In this document: positions 17,818 to 25,895 of the stretch, one piece after another | Layout of the letters: each line of letters opens with the position of its first letter | Position numbering within the stretch: position 1 is the stretch's first letter | DNA from: Fibrobacterota bacterium | GTDB taxonomy: Bacteria; Fibrobacterota; Chitinivibrionia; Chitinivibrionales; Chitinispirillaceae | Length of the DNA: 64,000 nucleotides | NCBI GenBank assembly: GCA_023412475.1 | Contig: JAEYNR010000031.1 | Coordinates: 62,001-126,000 of the forward strand | Direction: 5' to 3' | The notes under the pieces: generated by a model | The model's database searches: none | The model's input: only the letters and a program-made list of their open reading frames with translations | Told to the model about the DNA's origin: nothing | Translations under genes and position numbers: made by a program

Positions 17818-19509
17818 ATGCTTTTATCCTTTACAAAGACAATCGCAGTAGCTCTATTGGTGTTTCAGTCAGCAGTTAGTCTTGCGGCGGAGGGAAAAAA
17901 TATCATTCTGCTTGTCCCTGATGGTTGCGGAGTGTCTCATCAAACGCTTGCACGTTGGTTTAAAGGTACATCTCTTGCCAGCGATTCGCTCAATCCCGGC
18001 CTTTGTGTCACCCATAGCGGCAATTCGATGATCACCGGATCTGCAGCCGCTGCTACCGCTTTTGCCACCGGACATAAAACCTGGGATCAGGAGGGTGGGG
18101 TCAAATGCCTAGGAATCCTTCCGGATTCGCTGGTTTTCCCACAACCCCGTAAATTATCTCCACAACGACAGTGGAAGCCTGTAGCGACTGTGCTTGAAGC
18201 AGCCCGGATTTGTGGAAAATCGACCGGACTGGTGGCTACCGCACGAATAAGCCATGCAACTCCAGCAGCATTCTCCAGCCACTGGCATGACAGAGACAAT
18301 GAAAACGTAATCGCAAAGCAACAGGTTTATCAAAATATCGATGTGGTTTTTGGGGGAGGAATGCGTCATCTTCTTCCCGATTCATTGCCTCAGGGCAAAC
18401 GCAGCGATGGAGAAAATCTTCAGGGTGTGCTCATCTCGCGTGGTTACAAAATAATCACCAAACGAAGCGAACTCAAAAGCCTTTCCTCAAAAACTAAAAA
18501 AGTATGGGGAATTTTCAACCAGAGCCATCTGTGCCATGATATCAACCGTCCCTATTTTGGGAAAGAGCAACCATCGCTGGCTGAGATGACTTCATCTGCG
18601 ATTTCGATTCTTTCCAAAAATCCCAAAGGATTTTTTCTGCTGGTTGAAGGGAGTCAGGTCGATTTTGCTTCACATAACAATGATCCTGTTGGTGTGGTGA
18701 CCGAATATCTTGCTTTTGATTCTGCTGTCGGGGTGGCTCTGGATTTTGCCCGTAAAGATAAGAATACAATAGTGATGGTTTTTCCTGATCATGACAATGG
18801 CGGAATCTCCCTTGGACTTCGGGGGGATACATACACCGATATGAAGACTTCTAAAGTGATTCCACCGCTGCAAAAAGCCAGGATCACCGCTGCCGGTCTG
18901 CTTGATACTCTGATCCGTTCACAACAAACAACATCTGTCGACTTTAAATTTGTTGCTTCAGCGTTGAAAAGTTTTCTGGGGATAGAATCCCTTGATGCTA
19001 TGGATAGCCTGGATGTAAACGAGCTGCTTTCAGTTGTCAGAAATGCCAAAAGTGCCGATGCTGATGTGGCTGTTGTGGGCAGAATCATTTCCCGAAGGTC
19101 ATCGATTGGATGGACCACTCATGGACATTGCGGTACAAATGTATGGATCTATGGATTGGGAGTTGATTTCAATTCTATTATCGATAATACCGATATAGCT
19201 CGTATCTGCTTTAAAAACCTGGGCGTATCTGCGGATTCAATCAGTCACATACTGTTTCAGGAGGTGAAAGAGTTATTTGCAGAATTTAAGGATATTACTA
19301 TTATTATCGATTCCTCAGAGGCTGGAGAGGCTAAAGGAAGTGTGTCAGTGGCGATTCCCGGAAAATCAGCGGTTTTCCCATTCTTTAAAAATGAGATTCT
19401 GCTCAGTAATGGTAAAACCCTGCAGATGGAGGGGGTCACAGTATATTCGGAAAAGTCAGGAAAAGTTTATCTTCCTTTGCAGGCACTAAAGTTATTTAAA
19501 AAGATGTGA
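17818..19509 (+). CDS. Alkaline phosphatase (PhoA family), secreted, with altered Asp-Ser motif
   Basis: 563 residues; ATG 17818 follows GAGGGAG. The signal peptide is residues 1-24 (SLAA-EG). Family motifs are the metal ligand Asp35 (LLVPDGCG), nucleophile Ser75 (ITGSAAAATAF), EGSQVDFASHNNDP with Glu, Asp and His ligands, FPDHDNGG, and a late His in THGHCG. The position before the nucleophile, Asp in the usual Asp-Ser-Ala triplet, is Gly74 here. About 100 residues after the last ligand form an extra C-terminal region not needed for the core fold. It hydrolyses phosphomonoesters in the periplasm or outside. It is alone, with repeats downstream. Confidence 0.9.
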   Translation: MLLSFTKTIAVALLVFQSAVSLAAEGKNIILLVPDGCGVSHQTLARWFKGTSLASDSLNPGLCVTHSGNSMITGSAAAATAFATGHKTWDQEGGVKCLGILPDSLVFPQPRKLSPQRQWKPVATVLEAARICGKSTGLVATARISHATPAAFSSHWHDRDNENVIAKQQVYQNIDVVFGGGMRHLLPDSLPQGKRSDGENLQGVLISRGYKIITKRSELKSLSSKTKKVWGIFNQSHLCHDINRPYFGKEQPSLAEMTSSAISILSKNPKGFFLLVEGSQVDFASHNNDPVGVVTEYLAFDSAVGVALDFARKDKNTIVMVFPDHDNGGISLGLRGDTYTDMKTSKVIPPLQKARITAAGLLDTLIRSQQTTSVDFKFVASALKSFLGIESLDAMDSLDVNELLSVVRNAKSADADVAVVGRIISRRSSIGWTTHGHCGTNVWIYGLGVDFNSIIDNTDIARICFKNLGVSADSISHILFQEVKELFAEFKDITIIIDSSEAGEAKGSVSVAIPGKSAVFPFFKNEILLSNGKTLQMEGVTVYSEKSGKVYLPLQALKLFKKM

Positions 19510-19536
19510 CTTTCGGAAAGTAACAGGCCCCTCGGA

Positions 19537-19590
19537 TAAAAGCACGAAATTCGAAAAACAAAATTCGAAACAGGAACAGAAAATGGGAAA
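19537..19590 (+). repeat. Dispersed intergenic repeat, module 1 (locus A)
   Basis: Contains AAGCACGAAATTCGAAAAA, then AAATTCGAAACAGGAACAG and AAATGGG. The same ordered words recur at 33627-33685 and, inverted, at 55682-55731. Confidence 0.75.
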
Positions 19591-19750
19591 AGGAATTAAT
19601 TGATAAACTATAGTTACCCTTTTCCCTGTTTTGAATCATTACCATACCTATATTAACAATAACAATCAGATAATTGCGCACAATCGCGTGATTTCAGCCC
19701 TTTTTTTCAGCTCATCACTTTGACTACACACTTATTGCTTTACATTAATT

Positions 19751-19809
19751 CGTTATCCGTTATCTGTTATCTGTTATCGTTATCGTTATCGTTATCGTTA
19801 TCGTTATCG
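19751..19809 (+). repeat. Hexanucleotide tandem repeat (CGTTAT)n
   Basis: Four CGTTAT/TGTTATC-type units are followed by about six exact CGTTAT units. A short duplicated CTCCGACAT follows. It lies between the two modules of the dispersed repeat. A sibling GATAACG tract is at 25388-25413. Confidence 0.85.
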
Positions 19810-19891
19810 ACCTCCGACATCTCCGACATCTCCCATGGGATGATAGTGGTTTTAAATTTAGAGTTTTGCGATATGGAGTTTGTTCAGGATT

Positions 19892-19921
19892 TAAGGCTTT
19901 GTGATTTGGAATTTCCTTCCG
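19892..19921 (+). repeat. Dispersed intergenic repeat, module 2 (locus A)
   Basis: The core AAGGCTTTGTGATTTGGAAT plus TTCCTTCC matches 33726-33752 closely and matches the reverse complement of 55571-55600. Confidence 0.6.
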
Positions 19922-19941
19922 GTTTAAAATATTCAGTCTGA

Positions 19942-20406
19942 TTTCTTATTTAGAAATGCGTTTCAGTTTCAAGTGCTGAGCAGTAACGCATCCTGTTTTC
20001 TACCTGCGTTCCCTTTCTTTGTGAGGTTATTACCCCCGTAACTACATTTGTGCAAAAGAGGCGGCTGATTTTATAACGGAAAAATCCCAGTTCTCATATG
20101 CATATTATATTGCCGGAGTAATAATACCCGAAAGCAACTTTATCTTTTTTTTGAGGGGTTCAATAATAAATTGAATTAACAATATTCAAAAAAAAATTAC
20201 TACTCCTTAGAAAATGTAATATATTGTAATAAATAAGATTAGTTTTCGTTTCGCCAATTTATATGCTTCCTGATACTGATACACTTTGAAAATGTCATTT
20301 GCTGAATTGTATGTGTTATTTATCCCATAGAAAAAAATCATCAACTGGCCGCATCTTATGAATGCGGATATTTCATTCACATATCTGTCAGAAAAGGAGA
20401 AGTGTT
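19942..20406. other. AT-rich gene-free DNA upstream of the coiled-coil gene
   Basis: No ORF or RNA gene recognised. The last 200 bp are strongly AT-rich and probably hold the promoter of the gene at 20407. Confidence 0.4.
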
Positions 20407-21090
20407 ATGGCTCAGAGTCTGGAAATGAGTTTCTCACCAGGTCGTTGCGTAAGGTACAGCAAACGATTCATCCGTTTGTGCAATCAGGTCAATGATGCCC
20501 AACAGCTTATAGCCGATGTACAAAACGCAATCAATGATGTCCAGCAGAAAGAATCGACGTTCGATGCTTCCGAGGACAACGTGAATTATGCATACGATAC
20601 TACACAGCTAAGAGATAATAATCTCGATAATAAAGTCCGTGATACTGCCGAAGACTGCAAGAAAACTGATCGAAACAACTTGCAATCACAGGTGTTTTCC
20701 ATGGTTTTCCCCAGGACTGTCACATCGATTATCAACAGTAATGATCAGGTGCAGATTACTGAAGTCCTGAAAATTATAGATCGTATCCGCAATCTTGGTC
20801 CGGATCATCCCCTCCAGAAGAGTGCCGCAGAGTTGCAGCTACTGGTAGACGAATCCAAAGAAGCATTCAAAAGCCTGGATGAAGCCAAAGGAATAAGAAA
20901 CTCCAGCAAGGCTGATCTGGATGCTGCCAAGTTTAAACTGGTTCAGACATATAACAATACGATCCTTAAGTCGATACAGTTATTTGGAAGAAAAACCACC
21001 GATAAACTGTTCCCAAATATTTATCCTAAAAAAGGGAGTACTATCGGGGAAGAATCCGATCAAACTGAAGACACCATTGCTGCTACATGA
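20407..21090 (+). CDS. Hypothetical coiled-coil cytoplasmic protein
   Basis: ATG 20407 has AAAAGGAG 7 bp upstream; the longer frame from 20362 is rejected for lack of a site. The protein has 227 residues with no signal peptide or membrane segment. It shows two helical, heptad-like stretches (about 18-75 and 140-190), rich in Asn, Asp, Gln and Lys, around a short hydrophobic linker (VFSMVFPRTVTSII). I recognise no family. It stands alone between a repeat-rich region and the 43-bp palindromic array that begins some 190 bp after its stop. The good ribosome site and normal composition argue that it is real. Confidence 0.7.
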   Translation: MAQSLEMSFSPGRCVRYSKRFIRLCNQVNDAQQLIADVQNAINDVQQKESTFDASEDNVNYAYDTTQLRDNNLDNKVRDTAEDCKKTDRNNLQSQVFSMVFPRTVTSIINSNDQVQITEVLKIIDRIRNLGPDHPLQKSAAELQLLVDESKEAFKSLDEAKGIRNSSKADLDAAKFKLVQTYNNTILKSIQLFGRKTTDKLFPNIYPKKGSTIGEESDQTEDTIAAT

Positions 21091-21275
21091 TATTACCCCC
21101 CTTCTCTTTTCTCTGCCACAGAAAGAGAAGGGGATTTCTATCGTTTATGCCATCACCGGTCCAAAGACCACTACCCCTGATCACTAGTAAGCAAACCATT
21201 TCTAATCTAACGGCAAAGAAAATCTCATAGCGCACTACCTAACTTTCTTTATGCGATAATGCTCCCGTCACATGT

Positions 21276-21572
21276 ACCTAATAAAGGTCTTCTGGCGGGC
21301 TATGGTGACAGCATTGTATGCCAACAAAGATTATCCGGCGTACTATGGTGATAGCATTGTGTGCCAATAAAGAATATCTGGCGTACTATGGTGATAGCAT
21401 TGTGTGCCAATAAAGATTATCTGGCGTACTATGGTGATAGCATTGTGTGCCAATAAAGGTTGTTTGGTGTGCTGTGGCGATAGCATTGTATGCCAACAAA
21501 GATTGTCTGGCGTACTATGGTGATAGCATTGTATGCCAATGAAGGTTATCTGGCATACTATGGCGAGGGGAT
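21276..21572 (+). repeat. Tandem array of 43-bp units, each an imperfect 31-nt palindrome
   Basis: Six full units run at 21293, 21336, 21379, 21422, 21465 and 21508, with partial units at both ends. Within each unit TGGC(G/A)TAC pairs with GT(G/A)TGCCA, then T-T, then ATG pairs with CAT around a 7-nt loop (GTGATAG). A 12-nt linker like ATAAAGATTATC separates hairpins. Differences between units mostly keep the stem by G-U or compensating changes. 43 is not a multiple of 3 and no frame stays open. It is not a CRISPR because there are no unique spacers. Confidence 0.9.
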
Positions 21573-21639
21573 TGTTGAATATTGAAAGAATTCTCTTTTT
21601 TGATATATGTTTATAGCAAGATACAAATGCCCGCTAAGT

Positions 21640-21862
21640 CTCGAAGGGGGACCTATGGGCACCTGATGCCCGGTCCCACCATGCATGGTCGGTTAAGGGA
21701 GACCTTGGGTGTGGGGCAATGGATTAATCGTGTGATCTGTAGCTGCGCGACATACGGGTGGTAAGCTGTCAACACTTCTTCATGAGCCCCGCAAAGGGAA
21801 AAAGTAAACATCTGGTCGTAACGGTAGCATCGGAGGCTTATGCGGGGAAGATGCAATTACTT
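21640..21862 (+). ncRNA. Unidentified structured-RNA-like block, possibly a group II intron domain I remnant
   Basis: GC-richer than its surroundings and full of complementary segments. GGGACC...GGTCCC encloses GGGCA...TGCCC (21649-21676). ACCATGCATGGT is palindromic (21678-21689). CCCCGCA (21787-21793) pairs with TGCGGGG (21840-21846). The phrase GGTGGTAAGCTGTCAACAC and a later AAGAAAATGGCCGGCAG remind me of 5' portions of bacterial group II introns, but I cannot confirm this. No reverse transcriptase or domain V is visible nearby. Confidence 0.3.
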
Positions 21863-22234
21863 GAATAGAAGAAAAGAAAATGGCCGGCAGTCCAAAAAAT
21901 GAAGAACTGAAAGATCGGGAAAATCTATTTTACGAGATAAGAGACGATAATCGACCCGGCTTGGCTTCCCAGGCGAGCTGGCAGCTCTTAAGATGCTCTT
22001 TCAGAGCTGATAAGATTTTTGAACCTCCGGCTCTCCGATTCTCTTAACCTCTGAAGCTGATTCTCTATTCCCCAATTTCATTTCCTCTCCCTATCTTCCC
22101 GATTTTATACAAACTTCATAATCTTATTGTCAAGCAGCAACAAATAAGTACCACTTCTTAGCGCACAGAGATATTCAGCGTGATGTCGTTACTTACTTTA
22201 TTGACCTAATTCAGGACTGTACCATCAAGGGATA
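21863..22234. other. Gene-free stretch downstream of the structured block
   Basis: No gene recognised. A short inverted repeat (GAGCTGGCAGCTC) and a CT-rich tract near 22025-22100 are the only features seen. Confidence 0.4.
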
Positions 22235-22468
22235 TCACCCACCCTTTATCACTGTCCAGTCAATGTCATCATCAGTAACAATCTGTTCCCAGGAATACTC
22301 AAACTTATTGCCTTCCTCGAAAGTATCGAAGTCTTGAGTGTAAGGGGCGGTCTTGGGTTGATGCATTATAATCAGGTAGGAGTCACTTTTATCATAACGC
22401 TCTTCATTAATAATTGACACCAAACGGATCCGGTAATCAAAACTGCTTTGAAACGAATCCGGTATCAC
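22235..22468 (-). pseudogene. Fragment of a secreted-protein gene (MAM/LamG-like N-terminal strand pattern)
   Basis: A 77-codon frame beginning at GTG directly after an in-frame stop. The last 30 residues (FDTFEEG, then YSWEQ, DDDIDWT and a final GG) read like the start of a MAM-type domain. The frame ends there, far short of a domain. No signal peptide or ribosome site was seen. Best read as a decayed remnant; a genuine small protein cannot be excluded. Confidence 0.35.
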
Positions 22469-22888
22469 CTATTGGTAAGAATTGCTTCCTTCGCCATGGT
22501 TTTTCCCTATAAACCTTAGTATCTGTCTGTCCCAATCTTAGTAGAGCTGACACACGAACATAAGAAAAAACCTTCTTACCTTTTTAGCGCCTTTAATTAA
22601 GTGTGTCCTGATAATGTTGAATAAACATCTCATATACTTCACTAAATGTTCTTATATCGAGTTTAGTTTTTCGGATTTCGGGCTTACTCTTATATTTATC
22701 TTCAATCTGAAACAATAGTTGTTGCCTTCACTATAGGCACGAATGATTTTATTAAAGCTAAAAGCTCTCAGTCCAAGTGTTCCGATTTTATTTCATTATT
22801 AACTTTTGTTTGTCGATCCTGCGCTTTAACTGACAGGATTATTATCATTTTCAGAAACGTCCTAATACTTAATGATGGAGGTATGGTC
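22469..22888. other. Gene-free AT-rich region before the iron alcohol dehydrogenase
   Basis: About 420 bp with no recognisable gene or repeat. It presumably includes the promoter of the dehydrogenase. Confidence 0.4.
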
Positions 22889-24091
22889 ATGTGGGAAAGC
22901 CAGATCAATGTAAATGCTGTTTGTGAAATCCGGGGGAAAACCACAGTGTATCTGGGTGCAGGAGCGATCAGAAAAATCGGTGATATCTGTTCAATTTTAA
23001 AAAAAACAAGGCAGATTTCCAGGGTATTAGTAATAACCGGAAAAAACTCCTACATAAAATCGGGTGCTTGGTCTTATGTAGCCAGAGCCTTTGAGCAGAA
23101 TGGTTTTGACTATACAATGTATAGCGAAATCACACCCAATCCAACAGTTGATCAGGTGGATGAGGCTGCAGAACTTGCCCGTATCTATGGAGCACAGGCA
23201 ATAGTGGCTATTGGTGGAGGAAGCCCAATTGATGCAGCAAAATGTGTGGCGGTTCTAAAGGAATATCCGGTAAGAAACGCACGAGAGCTCTTTGACAACA
23301 ACTTTTTTCCTGATAAAGCTATACCTTTAGTGGCTATAAATCTCACGCATGGAACCGGAACAGAGGCTGATCGCTTTGCGGTAGTCAGTATTCCTGAGAA
23401 AGAAACAAAACCGGTTTTTGCCTGCGACTGTATCTATCCACTTTACTCTATTGATGATCCCGCACTGATGATTTCACTTTCACCAGAGCAGACCGCCTAT
23501 GTTTCTATTGATGCTCTCAATCATGCTATCGAAGCCTCTACTGCGGTCACAGCGACGCCATTTTCCATTTTGCTTGCCAAAGAGAGCATAAGGCTGGTGG
23601 CTCAATATCTGCCTATCGCTCTGAAAAATCCTCAGAATCTGACTGCACGCTATTGTCTACTCTATGCCTCTCTTCTTGCAGGTATCTCCTTTGATAACGG
23701 GCTTCTTCATTACACTCATGCACTGGAGCATCCACTAAGTGCAGTAAGACCGGAACTCGCTCACGGTCTTGGACTTGCAGTAATCCTGCCGGCTGTAATA
23801 AAACAGATCTACCCAGCTTCAAAACATATTTTGGCCGACATCCTGTCCCCGATTCTATGCGGATTAAAAGGAGAACCCGATGAAGCGGACATTGTGTACG
23901 AGGGGTTAAAAACATGGCTCTTCGAGATGGGTGTAAAGCCAGGTCTGGGGAATATAGGCTTTGCTTTGACAGATATAGAAAAGCTCACAAACCTGGCCTT
24001 CAATACTCCAAGTCTGAAAATGCTTTTAGATCTTGGACCGGTTGAAGCCACTCACGCATCAGTCAGCAATGTTTATATGAACTCTTTTTAA
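22889..24091 (+). CDS. Iron-containing (group III) alcohol dehydrogenase
   Basis: ATG 22889 is 7 bp after GGAGG; the ATG at 22883 is only one base from that site and is rejected. The protein has 400 residues. The N-terminal Rossmann-like domain holds GGGSPIDAAK, the NAD(P)-binding motif of the family. The helical metal domain has SIDALNHAIE, LLHYTHALEHPL and ELAHGLGLAV, which supply the usual metal-binding His residues. It interconverts an alcohol and an aldehyde (substrate unknown), likely in fermentation. It stands alone and is followed by a terminator. Confidence 0.88.
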   Translation: MWESQINVNAVCEIRGKTTVYLGAGAIRKIGDICSILKKTRQISRVLVITGKNSYIKSGAWSYVARAFEQNGFDYTMYSEITPNPTVDQVDEAAELARIYGAQAIVAIGGGSPIDAAKCVAVLKEYPVRNARELFDNNFFPDKAIPLVAINLTHGTGTEADRFAVVSIPEKETKPVFACDCIYPLYSIDDPALMISLSPEQTAYVSIDALNHAIEASTAVTATPFSILLAKESIRLVAQYLPIALKNPQNLTARYCLLYASLLAGISFDNGLLHYTHALEHPLSAVRPELAHGLGLAVILPAVIKQIYPASKHILADILSPILCGLKGEPDEADIVYEGLKTWLFEMGVKPGLGNIGFALTDIEKLTNLAFNTPSLKMLLDLGPVEATHASVSNVYMNSF

Positions 24092-24124
24092 GCAATCAGA
24101 ATATTTTTATCAACCAGGGTAGCA

Positions 24125-24152
24125 CTGGGGGAATAAAGTTTCCCCCGGTTTT
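24125..24152 (+). terminator. Rho-independent terminator after the iron alcohol dehydrogenase
   Basis: CTGGGGGAA (24125-24133) pairs with TTCCCCCGG (24140-24148), followed by TTTT. Outer AGCAC/GGTGCT adds pairing. It sits between convergent genes. Confidence 0.8.
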
Positions 24153-24179
24153 AGGTGCTGATCTTTTTAACTTTACGGA

Positions 24180-24560
24180 TCAGGAGTTTTTTATGACTGC
24201 AGCCCATTGCTGAGGAAGCCACTGTTGCCAGAAACTGCTTTTCTCTTTAAGAATATCAAATTTTAAGGTATGAAAAACGGTTTGGACAAGAGTAAGGACC
24301 TGATCGTTTTTTATATCAAACTGCTCACTGACATTGGTGACAAACTGATCCAGTGAGATCGAGGAGACATATTCCTGGTGTCCTCTTAGTTTCTCGAAAT
24401 TAAGGGGCTCCGGAAGATCTGCTGTAAATTTCATGGCCTGATCTTCCTGCATCTGGCTGGCAAACTGTCCCAGCACCGATTTAATCATGGCATCTGCCCT
24501 GTTTTCGTCTGAAACAAAGTTCAGTGATTCGACTTTCTGAAGAAGTGTCTGATAATCCAT
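24180..24560 (-). CDS. DUF2267-type small protein
   Basis: 126 residues, all helical. It opens MDYQTLLQKVESLNF, has a central Met/Ala-rich helix with LPEPLNFEKLRG, and a C-terminal hydrophobic helix. This layout fits the DUF2267 family, whose function is unknown. There is no signal peptide. It is divergent from the small membrane protein at 24767 and convergent with the dehydrogenase. Family call is by pattern only. Confidence 0.6.
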   Translation of the reverse strand: MDYQTLLQKVESLNFVSDENRADAMIKSVLGQFASQMQEDQAMKFTADLPEPLNFEKLRGHQEYVSSISLDQFVTNVSEQFDIKNDQVLTLVQTVFHTLKFDILKEKSSFWQQWLPQQWAAVIKNS

Positions 24561-24766
24561 AATTTGCCTTTAGTTAAATTTAAAGATCTCCTCTTTCTGC
24601 CTTTTTTTCTTCAGTAATAGCAAATAGCAGTCCGCGTAAAGATGTCCGGCCGGACGTCTCTATTGGTGGATTGCTGGAAAGGAAAATTTAAATTAAAAGT
24701 GGTACTGTTCTTGCATTTTGAATTTGTGAACTATCATGTACTGTCAAAGTATAAAGAGGTGCAGTT

Positions 24767-25282
24767 ATGAAAGAAAAGCCGTTTGTTCTCTGTGATGAGT
24801 CATGGTCTGGAAGAGCTGCAGGGTATCTGGGTAAAGGGCTTGTCGCCGGAATCCTGGGAACTATTGTCATCACTATCTCTCAACAAATAGAGATGGAAAA
24901 AACCGGACGACAACCGAGTAATTCTCCTCTTTTAGCTGCTCAAAAAGTATTTCAGATTAATCCTCAAAATGAAATTGCTGAGAAAAAACTGAATAACATA
25001 GTGTATTTCTCCTATGGCACAGCGCTGGGCCTTATAAGAGGAGTATTAAGCATTCTGGGGATTAAAGGCATTATTGCAACCCTGATGCATATCTCAATTG
25101 TACAAGCTCTCTCCATGTTCATTTTATCAAAATTGGAAATTACTCCCCCAGCAGGTGAATGGGAAAGAAAAACTATTCTTACCGAACTGATGCATAATGG
25201 CATTTATGGAATGACCGCAGGATTAGCTTTCGACTATATGAACCGATGCATACGTAAAACAAAACTGGCTATTCATGAATAA
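24767..25282 (+). CDS. Small multi-pass membrane protein of unknown function
   Basis: 171 residues; ATG 24767 has AGAGG 7 bp upstream. There are about four hydrophobic segments: GLVAGILGTIVIT; a Gly-rich one near 75-95; GIIATLMHISIVQALSMFIL; and GIYGMTAGLAFDYM. Between the first and second lies a polar stretch, QIEMEKTGRQPSN. I do not recognise the family. The gene is followed after about 100 bp by a short GATAACG repeat and then the sufE end of the ean operon. Confidence 0.65.
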   Translation: MKEKPFVLCDESWSGRAAGYLGKGLVAGILGTIVITISQQIEMEKTGRQPSNSPLLAAQKVFQINPQNEIAEKKLNNIVYFSYGTALGLIRGVLSILGIKGIIATLMHISIVQALSMFILSKLEITPPAGEWERKTILTELMHNGIYGMTAGLAFDYMNRCIRKTKLAIHE

Positions 25283-25387
25283 AAGCGCTACTGACTCCTG
25301 CAATTAAATGTTTCCCCTATAATAGAAAATTGTTTTCGAAAAATCATTACGCCCGCATAGGAAATAATGATCATCGGATATCCGATA

Positions 25388-25413
25388 TCGATAACGACAA
25401 CGATAACGGATAA
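25388..25413 (+). repeat. Short GATAACG tandem repeat
   Basis: CGATAACGACAACGATAACG then GATAA. It is the reverse complement of the CGTTAT unit expanded at 19751-19809, and lies 12 bp beyond the sufE stop. Confidence 0.7.
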
Positions 25414-25424
25414 AGGAGAAATAT

Positions 25425-25862
25425 TTAATAGCCGGAATAATAATCAGAAGAATTCAGATATCTCTGTCCCCATTCTCTAATTGTTTTAACAATAGTGGCT
25501 ACACCGTTTGCCCTTGAAGGTGATAAAGAGGTAATCAATCCGATCTGCTTTAAAAAGTAAAAATCCGCTTCCACTATCTCTGCAGGGCTTCGATCGTTAA
25601 TTACCTTGAGAATAAGCGCAAGGACGCCTCTTATTATAAGTGAGTCACTGTCCATCCGGAAAATAAGCTTTCCAGAACTCATCTGAGCACAAATCCACAC
25701 CTTCGATTGACATCCCCGCAAAGCATAATGATCCGTTTTCATCTCCGAATCGATACCTCTGTGGTTTCTGCCCTTCTCCGAAAGGTACTCATACTTTTCC
25801 AGCCAGTCACTCAGTTTCGAGAACTCCTTTATTATCCAATCCTGCTCTTCATCGATAGTCAT
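25425..25862 (-). CDS. sufE: SufE-type sulfur acceptor
   Basis: The start is placed at the ATG at 25862, 8 bp after GGAAAG; a GTG three codons upstream is possible. The protein has 145 residues. The active-site Cys51 sits in RGCQSKVW, the SufE signature loop. The family function is to accept persulfide sulfur from SufS and hand it on. It is the last gene of a four-gene minus-strand operon (eanB-eanA-sufS-sufE), 33 bp after sufS. No SufB, C or D scaffold gene is present. This context suggests that its sulfur serves the rhodanese rather than, or as well as, Fe-S assembly (inference). Confidence 0.88.
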   Translation of the reverse strand: MTIDEEQDWIIKEFSKLSDWLEKYEYLSEKGRNHRGIDSEMKTDHYALRGCQSKVWICAQMSSGKLIFRMDSDSLIIRGVLALILKVINDRSPAEIVEADFYFLKQIGLITSLSPSRANGVATIVKTIREWGQRYLNSSDYYSGY

Positions 25863-25895
25863 CGTATACACTTTCCGGTTTTAGAATTTGAAAGT

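Noticed and set aside
19720..19941. 73-codon ORF over the CGTTAT repeat
   Set aside because: Translation is a Ser-Leu run produced by the repeat; there is no ribosome site.
21276..21572. Possible CRISPR array
   Set aside because: Units repeat along their full 43 bp with no unique spacers, and no cas gene is present.
21582..21764. 60-codon ORF within the structured block
   Set aside because: No recognisable protein character; it lies over nested complementary segments better explained as RNA or DNA structure.
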